From positions 1-5,339 of the forward strand of contig DMDF01000111.1 in assembly GCA_003446605.1 (NCBI GenBank): a DNA stretch of 5,339 nucleotides, read 5' to 3'. The position numbers and the translations under genes were made by a program. A model generated the notes under the pieces. That model had not been told where the DNA came from. It made no database searches and was given only the letters and a program-made list of their open reading frames with translations. This document shows positions 1-5,339 of this stretch, piece after piece; the first letter of the stretch is position 1, and each line of letters begins with the position of its first letter. The stretch comes from Anaerolineaceae bacterium (GTDB lineage: Bacteria; Chloroflexota; Anaerolineae; Anaerolineales; Anaerolineaceae).

Positions 1-1
1 A

Positions 2-706
2 GATTTCGAATTTTTCAAGGATAGGTGTTTCTTTACCGATGATACCGTTTTGACGGCAGCCACGGCGAAGGTTTTGATGACGGGAATCAGCTATGTAGAC
101 GCTTACCAGGATTTCTCACGGCGATACCCGGGACGTGGTTACGGGGGTAATTTCAGCCATTGGATTCACGCTGAAAATCCAGCCCCCTATAACGGCTGGG
201 GGAATGGGTCGGCGATGCGAGTCAGCCCGGTTGGGTTTGCTTTTGATACCGTTGATGAAGTTCTGGCAGAGGCGGAACGCAGTGCTGTCGTAACGCATAA
301 CCACCCGGAGGGAATCAAAGGCGCCCAGGCGACAGCCCTGGCTATTTTGCTCGGTCGCCAGGGTGCTTCACAGGAGGATATCCGGCGAGAGATAAGTCTT
401 CGATTTGGTTATGATTTGGACCGCACGCTGGATGAGATTCGCCCGGGATATCGTTTTGATGTCTCCTGCCAGGGCTCGGTTCCGGAGGCAATCATTGCAT
501 TTTTAGAATCAGAGGATTATGAAGATGCTATCCGCAAGGCAATTTCTCTCGGCGGCGACAGCGATACGATTGCCTGCATCACCGGGGGGATCGCCGAAGC
601 TTTCTATGGGGGTGTAACCGAGAAGATTGCTAAACAAGGACGAACCTATTTGCCGGAGGAGTTCCTAGATATTGTTGATGAATTTGAAGAATGGCTTAGG
701 GGATAG
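2..706 (+). CDS. ADP-ribosylglycohydrolase family protein (DraG/ARH type), 5' end cut by window edge
   Basis: The frame is open from base 2 to the TAG at 704-706, giving 234 visible residues. A TTG at position 50 is not the true start, because the conserved FTDDT motif lies upstream of it in the same frame (visible residues 11-15). The family (PF03747) removes ADP-ribose from proteins or small molecules in the cytoplasm, using a two-metal (Mg or Mn) centre. Both halves of that centre are visible: TDDT at residues 12-15 and GGDSDT at 184-189, followed by the glycine- and alanine-rich helix typical of the C-terminus. GNGSAMRVSP (67-76) and THNHPEG (98-104) are the other family signatures. Family members are usually near 250-300 residues, so perhaps 15-30 N-terminal residues lie outside the window. 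The substrate cannot be read from the sequence. The gene converges on the DUF4160 gene, and no partner ADP-ribosyltransferase is visible. Family assignment is confident; physiological role is unknown. Confidence 0.93.
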   Translation, partial: DFEFFKDRCFFTDDTVLTAATAKVLMTGISYVDAYQDFSRRYPGRGYGGNFSHWIHAENPAPYNGWGNGSAMRVSPVGFAFDTVDEVLAEAERSAVVTHNHPEGIKGAQATALAILLGRQGASQEDIRREISLRFGYDLDRTLDEIRPGYRFDVSCQGSVPEAIIAFLESEDYEDAIRKAISLGGDSDTIACITGGIAEAFYGGVTEKIAKQGRTYLPEEFLDIVDEFEEWLRG

Positions 707-765
707 ATTTTTTAAGACACTTGTTATTACCGATAGCTTTACCCAATAATGACAGAAATCATTGT

Positions 766-795
766 AGATACAAGGTCACGCTTCCAGCGTGACTG
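766..795. repeat. Intergenic palindromic repeat, left copy
   Basis: This 30-base element begins with agatacaaggtcacgctt, which is identical to 4262-4279 on the far side of the restriction cassette. It contains a perfect 8-bp inverted repeat, gtcacgct (775-782) and agcgtgac (786-793), separated by 3 bases. It then ends in gcgtgactg, which is also shared with the right copy (4289-4297). It sits in the 132-base gap between two convergent genes, so it could act as a bidirectional transcription stop, but neither strand has a good T tract after the stem. A dispersed REP-like intergenic repeat is an equally good reading. The repeat itself is seen directly; its function is inferred. Confidence 0.7.
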
Positions 796-838
796 AAAAT
801 CAACAAAAATAGCTTTTCATCCTGGTTCTGATGAATAA

Positions 839-1264
839 TTATTTTTTATCACGGAATTCTCCTACTACACAATTTGTGGGCCTTGTCGAATTCCATACTT
901 CAATCAATTTGGGCTTTGAAGATGTATACCAATACCTAATTTTCCTTAGATTTGCCGCTGAAACATTTCCAGCCAACAATGAACAATCTTCAATTGCAAA
1001 AGAAGCATCTATGTTCTCGGCTTGTACATGAAAGTGTGGTGGGGGATGTTCTTTGGGATTTATTATGATCTTTAGATTTCGATAAGTATCAACCCGCGCT
1101 TTAACCTGGATGACCTTATACTCGCCATCTTCATCCCAGATAACAAAGGGTCCGTTTAGAATTAATTCTAGGTAAACCGCATGATCTAAAATGGTTGATT
1201 CTGAATCTATTGGGATTTCGGATAGATATTTCTTACACTCAGCATGGTATTCTTCAATTTCCAT
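839..1264 (-). CDS. DUF4160 domain-containing protein
   Basis: This is a complete 141-residue protein. The start is well constrained: an in-frame TGA lies at 1274-1276 and the ATG at 1262-1264 is the first available, with a purine-rich GAGAAAG just upstream as a weak ribosome binding site. Residues of about 63-128 match the DUF4160 pattern: a short strand, then HPPPHFHV (73-80) with H73, H77 and H79, then an acidic strand, then an amphipathic segment ending LIEVWN (120-125). The HPPPHFHV histidines could bind a metal or form an active site, but the family has no established biochemical function. It is often found in small gene pairs with DUF2442, and no DUF2442 gene is visible here. The first 60 residues are an additional acidic region that I do not recognise. 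No signal peptide or membrane segment is seen, so it is probably cytoplasmic. It follows the restriction enzyme gene by 21 bases on the same strand and is probably co-transcribed, which suggests an accessory or hitchhiking role. The one line counted near its 3' end is about 37% GC, lower than the outer genes. Confidence 0.85.
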   Translation of the reverse strand: MEIEEYHAECKKYLSEIPIDSESTILDHAVYLELILNGPFVIWDEDGEYKVIQVKARVDTYRNLKIIINPKEHPPPHFHVQAENIDASFAIEDCSLLAGNVSAANLRKIRYWYTSSKPKLIEVWNSTRPTNCVVGEFRDKK

Positions 1265-1285
1265 ATTTCTTTCTCACGCTATTCT

Positions 1286-4114
1286 CTATTTACTTCGCGT
1301 CTCCCCTTCCACAATCTTGATCTCTTCCTCGGTCAGGCCGTAGAACTCGTACACCAGGCGGTCGATTTGGGCATCGGTGGCATCAATTTCGCGCTTGAGC
1401 CGTTCCTGCTCATAGGGGGTTTTTGAACTGCGCTTATGTAATTCAAGCATATTTTTTACTAGATTAACCATGATTTCATGATTTTCAAGCTCTTTATGAT
1501 TACTTAAGTCGGGTGCATAAATTGGAAGTTCATCCAAATGAACTTTTTTCACTTGAGCTATGCTTTGCTTATTCGTTAAAGACTTTGCTCTAAAGTAGGC
1601 ATTAAGCGTTTTGGAATTTATTATTCCTAAAAGGTAAAAATAACTGATTTGGGAATTATTTTCATAAATGAAATAAAGTGATTGCTCAGGAAAAACACCA
1701 GTATTGTCATATGTTGCCACAATACGATCTCCAGTCTTTCTAAGCAATATTTTAGGCTTATATCCGAGTTTGTATTTATTAGTGGTTCTCCCAGTTATAT
1801 TCTCTTTCTTAAATTCAAAATAAAAATAGTAATTGAACTTGTAACGCCCAATGCTTTCACCTTTCATAGTTGGTATTTGTTGTTCATTTATCCGTTCCTT
1901 GGTAATTAGTTTAGATTTACCTCCAAACCCAGAAGTTGTTTTACAAATATCTTTCAATTTATAATTACTTTTCTTTTCGATTTTATTTACTAAAGATTGA
2001 ATTTCTTTGTTTTCAAAGTATCCAAACGAACAGTCACTGTTTTTCAATAACTCATTTTGTTTTTGAGTAATTATTTCTTTCTCATACTCAGAAATCTTTA
2101 TTACATGGGAGTTGATATGGTCTGATTTTTGGAATACAAAAATTAGTGTATCTGCAGTGATTCCTGGGAATGGCGCTTTGTATAAAAGATTATGAATTTT
2201 CACTTCCCTAACAATTCTTTTTCTTAAATTTATAAATTGGTTATTAAAACCAAGCCTATCTGGAACAATAAAACTAAAGTAGCCCTCTTTGTTGGTCAGA
2301 TCTAGACCTTTAGATATAAAATACTCATACATATTAGGCATATATGTGTTCCCCGAGTATTTTTTTATCAAATAATCAATTTGTGTATCTGAATACAGAT
2401 CTGTTCCAAATTTCCCTGATAAAGAAATCCATGGTGGATTACCAATGACAGCATTAAAACCACCTTGAGCAAAGATGTTATCAAAATTTCTATCCCAATC
2501 GAATGGATTTACTTTTAATACTTCATCTTCGCTTGGAAGGAGCTGTCCCTCAAAGTAATCCCAGCCAATCAATGAGTTACCGCATTTAATGTTGTCGTTC
2601 AGGTCGGGCAATGCGCGCTCAAAACCCAGGGTCAGCTGCCCGGTCTCTTCCTCCAGCACTTTGAGCAGCAAACTCAGCTTGGTCACCTCCACTGCCTGCT
2701 GGTCAATATCCACCCCGTGGATGTTATTCACCAGGATGCGCTTCTTTTCATCCGTGGTCAGCCGCCAATCCCCATCCGCTGTCTGGACCAGCGCCGGGTC
2801 TTTGCCCTTTGTCCATTTCTCCGGGTCATGCGCCAGGTAATAATCTTCATGCCAGTCCATCAGGTATTGAAAAGCACCCAGTAGGAAGGAACCCGAACCG
2901 CAGGCAGGGTCAACGATCTTCAATTTCTCAACATCATTGGGCGTTTTGCCTTCAAGAAGTTTACCGACCGTATTTTCAACAATGTAATCCACAATATATT
3001 TCGGTGTGTAATAAACCCCGCCGGCTTTGCGTACCTCGGGCTTTTCTTCGATTTTTGCCCTGCCGCCGGGCGTCAGCCGGATGACCTTGCCCAGGAACTG
3101 CTCATAGACCTGCCCGAGGATCTCAACCGGGATCTCTTTGAAAACGTAGGGGCAGGGGTAATACAGGCTCTTGATGATCGTCTTCAGAACTTTATCGTCA
3201 ATCACCAGGGAAGGGGTGAAGGTGTCCACGTTGTTTTTGTTGCTAGATTCGGCTTTGAAGTGGAATAAGCCCGAATTGTATTTGAGGTCCGCCCGTTCAA
3301 AGAGGCTCACCAATCGTTTGTAAATATGATCGTCTTTGATCAATTCAAGCAGCTGGTTTGGCGGCTCGATGCGCCTGTCCTCAGAGATGCGTAAAAAGAT
3401 GATCCGGTCGATGGTCATCTGGACGGCGAAATTGAGCTGGCGTTCATTGATGATCTGCTCATTACGCAGGGCAATATTGCGCGCCAGCAGCGTGCGCCAG
3501 GTTTCGATCTCCTCAAGGAAGGCATCATCGACCTTGATCGTCCCTTTCTTGGCGGTGTTATCCTCAGCGTATTTATCGAAAGCGCCCTTGCGGATGGCAT
3601 CGGGGGAGAATATACCTGCGATTTCATCCCATCGATCTGGGTATTCATCATACTTAACGTACATGATGCGTCCCGTGGCGGGGCTGTCTGAAAGATTTGG
3701 TTTGCTCCGGCAGTCATAAACCGCAAATTCTTCAAAATCTGTCAGAATAGATAAAGGAAGGCTGGAATTCCAGGCATAGATCTTCAGCTGGTAAGCGTAT
3801 TCCTTTGTGTTTTGAATGTCCTCAGCCGGCTTTTTGGCTTCTACAAAAAATTTACGCACCCCGCCTAAACGGAATGCGTAATCAGGGGCTTTGGCATTGG
3901 GACTGCCCTTGATATGGATCGAGTCCTCATGGATCACTTCACGGTATTGAAGCGCATAATCCTTTTCATTATAAACATCCCATCCTAAAGCTTTGAAGAA
4001 GGGATTGAGGAATTCCTGGCGAAGCTGCGCTTCGTTATAATGAGGCGAATGATAAGCCTCTTTATTGTAGTCAAAGCGTTCTACGAGTTGATGGATGGCT
4101 TCTGGTGCAGGCAT
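1286..4114 (-). CDS. Type IIG restriction-modification enzyme (fused nuclease, N6-adenine methylase and TaqI-like specificity domain)
   Basis: This is an intact 942-residue single chain, a normal length for a type IIG enzyme. It should bind one DNA site, methylate adenine with S-adenosylmethionine, and cut unmodified DNA. The N-terminal nuclease resembles HsdR_N: E34 in EFLNPFF, D78 in APDYAF, and E92 and K94 in VEAKKP form a PD-(D/E)xK set. A helical linker spans about 195-345. The methylase has motif X GGVYYTP (365-371), motif I DPACGSGSF (402-410), the acidic loop HGVDID (466-471), GNSLIG (512-517) and the catalytic NPPW (559-562), which marks an N6-adenine enzyme. Residues of about 724-866 look like a TaqI_C specificity domain, with KGESIGRY, KPKILLRKTGDR and NKQSIAQVKKVHLDELPI. 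The C-terminal QIDRLVYEFYGLTEEE (916-931) is characteristic of the family. All key residues are present, so it is probably active. No separate S or M gene is needed or seen. The start is set by GGAGG six bases upstream. Residues of about 532-897 are encoded by much more AT-rich DNA than the rest. The recognition sequence cannot be predicted by eye. Confidence 0.95.
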   Translation of the reverse strand: MPAPEAIHQLVERFDYNKEAYHSPHYNEAQLRQEFLNPFFKALGWDVYNEKDYALQYREVIHEDSIHIKGSPNAKAPDYAFRLGGVRKFFVEAKKPAEDIQNTKEYAYQLKIYAWNSSLPLSILTDFEEFAVYDCRSKPNLSDSPATGRIMYVKYDEYPDRWDEIAGIFSPDAIRKGAFDKYAEDNTAKKGTIKVDDAFLEEIETWRTLLARNIALRNEQIINERQLNFAVQMTIDRIIFLRISEDRRIEPPNQLLELIKDDHIYKRLVSLFERADLKYNSGLFHFKAESSNKNNVDTFTPSLVIDDKVLKTIIKSLYYPCPYVFKEIPVEILGQVYEQFLGKVIRLTPGGRAKIEEKPEVRKAGGVYYTPKYIVDYIVENTVGKLLEGKTPNDVEKLKIVDPACGSGSFLLGAFQYLMDWHEDYYLAHDPEKWTKGKDPALVQTADGDWRLTTDEKKRILVNNIHGVDIDQQAVEVTKLSLLLKVLEEETGQLTLGFERALPDLNDNIKCGNSLIGWDYFEGQLLPSEDEVLKVNPFDWDRNFDNIFAQGGFNAVIGNPPWISLSGKFGTDLYSDTQIDYLIKKYSGNTYMPNMYEYFISKGLDLTNKEGYFSFIVPDRLGFNNQFINLRKRIVREVKIHNLLYKAPFPGITADTLIFVFQKSDHINSHVIKISEYEKEIITQKQNELLKNSDCSFGYFENKEIQSLVNKIEKKSNYKLKDICKTTSGFGGKSKLITKERINEQQIPTMKGESIGRYKFNYYFYFEFKKENITGRTTNKYKLGYKPKILLRKTGDRIVATYDNTGVFPEQSLYFIYENNSQISYFYLLGIINSKTLNAYFRAKSLTNKQSIAQVKKVHLDELPIYAPDLSNHKELENHEIMVNLVKNMLELHKRSSKTPYEQERLKREIDATDAQIDRLVYEFYGLTEEEIKIVEGETRSK
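1425..2520 (-). other. AT-rich mosaic block inside the restriction-modification gene
   Basis: Hand counts of 60-base lines give 35% GC at 1501, 22% at 1621, 27% at 1981, 33% at 2101, 37% at 2401 and 30% at 2461. The gene outside the block gives 60% at 1321, 57% at 2581, 50% at 2701 and 67% at 3061. The change is abrupt at both ends, near 1425 and near 2520. The block encodes residues of about 532-897, from just before NPPW to just before the conserved family C-terminus. It therefore covers the catalytic motif and the whole DNA-recognition domain. The composition is seen directly; an origin by recombination of a foreign specificity module is inferred. Confidence 0.7.
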
Positions 4115-4120
4115 GCATTT

Positions 4121-4125
4121 CCTCC
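4121..4125 (-). promoter_or_regulatory. Ribosome binding site of the restriction-modification gene
   Basis: On the minus strand this reads GGAGG, a perfect core Shine-Dalgarno sequence, six bases before the ATG at 4112-4114. A second ATG at 4116-4118 is only two bases from it and in another frame, so the spacing decides in favour of the 4114 start. Confidence 0.8.
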
Positions 4126-4148
4126 GGTGATGATCTCCAATTAGGGTT

Positions 4149-4178
4149 ATTGTAGCATAAAAAGCAACCTGGATTGAA
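4149..4178 (-). promoter_or_regulatory. Probable sigma-70-type extended -10 promoter for the restriction-modification gene
   Basis: On the minus strand, TACAAT (4149-4154) matches the -10 consensus TATAAT at five of six positions. It is preceded by TGC (4155-4157), the extended -10 TGn signature. A weak -35, TTCAAT (4173-4178), lies 18 bases further upstream. Transcription would begin near 4142, giving a leader of roughly 28 bases that contains the GGAGG site. This would give the restriction and DUF4160 genes a promoter separate from the hydrogenase gene. No operator or controller-protein box was recognised. The call is by eye only. Confidence 0.5.
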
Positions 4179-4261
4179 CGATACTACTTTATAAAACTCC
4201 GCAGGGTGGGTTGGCGAGCCTTTTCAAAATAAGCCGATAACTTGTAGCATACCTCTTTTAA

Positions 4262-4316
4262 AGATACAAGGTCACGCTTGCTTCGCTTGCGTGACTGTCA
4301 CGCTGAAAGCGTGACC
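4262..4316. repeat. Intergenic composite palindromic repeat, right copy
   Basis: It begins with the same 18 bases, agatacaaggtcacgctt (4262-4279), as the left copy. One hairpin pairs gtcacgc (4271-4277) with gcgtgac (4289-4295) across an 11-base loop. A second pairs gtcacgct (4297-4304) with agcgtgac (4308-4315) across gaa. Alternatively the outer arms ggtcacgct (4270-4278) and agcgtgacc (4308-4316) pair over a perfect 9 bp. It lies 25-79 bases past the stop codon of the hydrogenase gene on the minus strand, where a terminator is expected. The minus strand after the last stem reads cttgtatcttt, which is only moderately T-rich, so terminator function is possible but not strong. It may instead be a REP-like or miniature mobile repeat. 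Confidence 0.7.
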
Positions 4317-4340
4317 TACACTCAAGTCGAAAGAGACAAG

Positions 4341-5339
4341 TTATTGTGTTGCGCAGGCAATACAGGGGTCAAAGGAGCGTACCACTCTGCCGACAGCCTT
4401 TTCCAATTCCAGGTTGATCCCGCTAGGAGAAACATAACGATCACCTGCCACCATCAACGCGCGCTCAATTGCCAGCATATTGTGCACCGTGGGGATGATG
4501 AACTCTGCATCCTCGATTAATCCATCCTTGACGGTGTAATGATGCACCAGTGGACCGCGTGGCGCCTCTACCAGGCCGTACCCCTCACCATCCTTCGGCG
4601 TATAAGGAACATCGGTATCTTCATAATCCAGGTCATTGGATAAGATCTCAATTGCACGTTCAAAGGCATAAACCATCTCAATCCCCCGGCACAAATCGAA
4701 CAAGAGAATGGGGTGTGCTGGTTTGCCAAAGGTGTTTGTTAACCGATCCAGGTAATCATCAGCGCAGGGGGTGCCCATTGAGAGTGCCAGGTTTATCCGG
4801 GCAAGGCTGTTTGCCCGCAGCACCTGCCCCTGGTAGCTGGATTGACCCGAATAACTGTATTCTGTTTCCTGGTAATCCAGGTACTCCCGGATTAAATGCG
4901 GTGGGAAGCTCGCCCTTTCTGCGCCATCCGGGCCAAGGACACGGATCGTATCGCTGTTCAACTGAGGTCTTGTTCTGCCGGTGGAAGCAATATAAAAAGC
5001 TGGCTGGTCATCGCCCCAGGTGCCAATACGCTCCCGCATCGCCAATGACATTTCCCAATATTCATCAAATAAGGTGCAGGCGATTGGCAGCATTTCCCTG
5101 ACCTCAGAAAGCATTTTTTCCGCATCTTCCTTTTTGATCCCGCTGGTTACCCCGCCAATAATTGCTTTGACAGGATGAATGAACTGCCCACCTGCCAAGG
5201 TGATCAGCTTCGTGCCAATTTGCCGCACTTTTAGAGCCCGTTGGGCAAGGCTGAGCTGCTGGTCTGGATCTGCTTCGCTTTCATCCATATGGAAAATACT
5301 GCTGGCGCCCACACGGTCTGGCATGGTGAAGATGAACAA
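4341..5339 (-). CDS. [NiFe] hydrogenase large (alpha) subunit, group 3-like, 5' end cut by window edge
   Basis: 332 residues are visible. The frame is open to the window edge, where the first codon is TTG and probably internal, so roughly 90-110 N-terminal residues, including the first CxxC pair (RxCGxC), lie outside. The protein would hold the Ni-Fe centre of a cytoplasmic hydrogenase that interconverts H2 with protons and electrons, together with a small FeS subunit and probably electron-transfer subunits not in this window. Visible signatures are GGQFIHPVKAIIGG (50-63), GEGYGLVEAPRGPLVHHY (251-268) with the catalytic-pocket arginine R261, and DPCIACAT (324-331) with the metal-binding cysteines C326 and C329. 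The overall pattern, especially EAPRGPLVHHY, resembles MvhA-type group 3 enzymes; the exact subgroup is not resolved. Two oddities stand out. The chain ends at DPCIACATQ, with glutamine where the family has histidine or arginine and with no cleavable C-terminal peptide. The usual RVGPLARxN segment reads LRANSLARIN (174-183). It may be a protease-independent or altered hydrogenase, or its end may be mutated. Confidence 0.9.
   Translation of the reverse strand: MFIFTMPDRVGASSIFHMDESEADPDQQLSLAQRALKVRQIGTKLITLAGGQFIHPVKAIIGGVTSGIKKEDAEKMLSEVREMLPIACTLFDEYWEMSLAMRERIGTWGDDQPAFYIASTGRTRPQLNSDTIRVLGPDGAERASFPPHLIREYLDYQETEYSYSGQSSYQGQVLRANSLARINLALSMGTPCADDYLDRLTNTFGKPAHPILLFDLCRGIEMVYAFERAIEILSNDLDYEDTDVPYTPKDGEGYGLVEAPRGPLVHHYTVKDGLIEDAEFIIPTVHNMLAIERALMVAGDRYVSPSGINLELEKAVGRVVRSFDPCIACATQ

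Noticed and set aside
748..763. Small inverted repeat aatga/tcatt in the convergent spacer
   Set aside because: A 5-bp AT-rich stem is too weak and too likely by chance to be called a terminator or operator.
1273..1280. Partial match (tcacgct) to the palindromic repeat arm in the gap between the restriction and DUF4160 genes
   Set aside because: Only seven bases match and there is no opposing arm, so it is probably chance.
3336..3719. Long plus-strand open frame antisense to the nuclease and linker part of the restriction gene
   Set aside because: It lies wholly opposite a gene with clear conserved motifs, has low-complexity Ser/Arg-rich content and shows no recognisable domain, so it is a shadow frame.
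4116..4118. Alternative ATG for the restriction gene on the minus strand
   Set aside because: It is in a different frame and only two bases from the GGAGG site. The ATG at 4112-4114 has proper spacing and opens the conserved protein.
4203..4220. Sequence agggtgggttggcgagcc, reminiscent of half of a common bacterial intergenic palindrome
   Set aside because: No matching second arm is present nearby, so it cannot be supported as a repeat from this window alone.
4550..5101. Plus-strand open frame of 183 codons antisense to the hydrogenase gene
   Set aside because: The hydrogenase frame carries the PRG and DPCxxC family motifs. The opposite frame is rich in Pro, His and Arg with no domain, as expected from the GC-rich complement.

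Overview
The window is a 5.3 kb piece of bacterial chromosome of moderate GC content, about 55-60% in hand-counted 60-base lines of the flanking genes. It holds four protein-coding genes, two of them cut by the window edges. No rRNA, tRNA, CRISPR array or transposase gene was seen. A group 3-like [NiFe] hydrogenase beside a type IIG restriction-modification enzyme would suit an anaerobe such as an Anaerolineae-type Chloroflexota. That taxonomic guess rests on general resemblance only and is weak.

Layout from left to right. (1) Positions 2-706, plus strand: a DraG/ARH-type ADP-ribosylglycohydrolase, entering from the left edge with its extreme N-terminus missing. (2) Positions 707-838: a 132-base convergent spacer carrying a perfect short palindrome. 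(3) Positions 839-1264, minus strand: a small DUF4160-domain protein. (4) Positions 1286-4114, minus strand: an intact 942-residue single-chain type IIG restriction-modification enzyme, with a PD-(D/E)xK nuclease, an N6-adenine methylase and a TaqI-like specificity domain in one polypeptide. (5) Positions 4115-4340: a 226-base spacer with the probable promoter and ribosome binding site of the restriction gene and a second, more elaborate copy of the palindromic repeat. (6) Positions 4341-5339, minus strand: the C-terminal three quarters of a [NiFe] hydrogenase large subunit, running off the right edge.

The restriction enzyme and the DUF4160 gene are 21 bases apart on the same strand and probably form one transcription unit. 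This pair looks like an inserted defence cassette between two housekeeping-type genes. An identical 18-base sequence followed by a palindrome lies on each side of it (766-783 and 4262-4279). The restriction gene is itself a mosaic: the segment encoding residues of about 532-897, which includes the catalytic NPPW motif and the DNA-recognition domain, is strikingly AT-rich compared with the rest of the gene. This is the pattern expected if a specificity module was exchanged by recombination.

The hydrogenase is the other surprise. Its reading frame stops exactly where maturation proteases normally cut, and the usual histidine of the C-terminal DPCxxCxxH motif is glutamine. If this is not a sequencing error, the subunit is made without a cleavable C-terminal peptide and with an altered metal-site residue.
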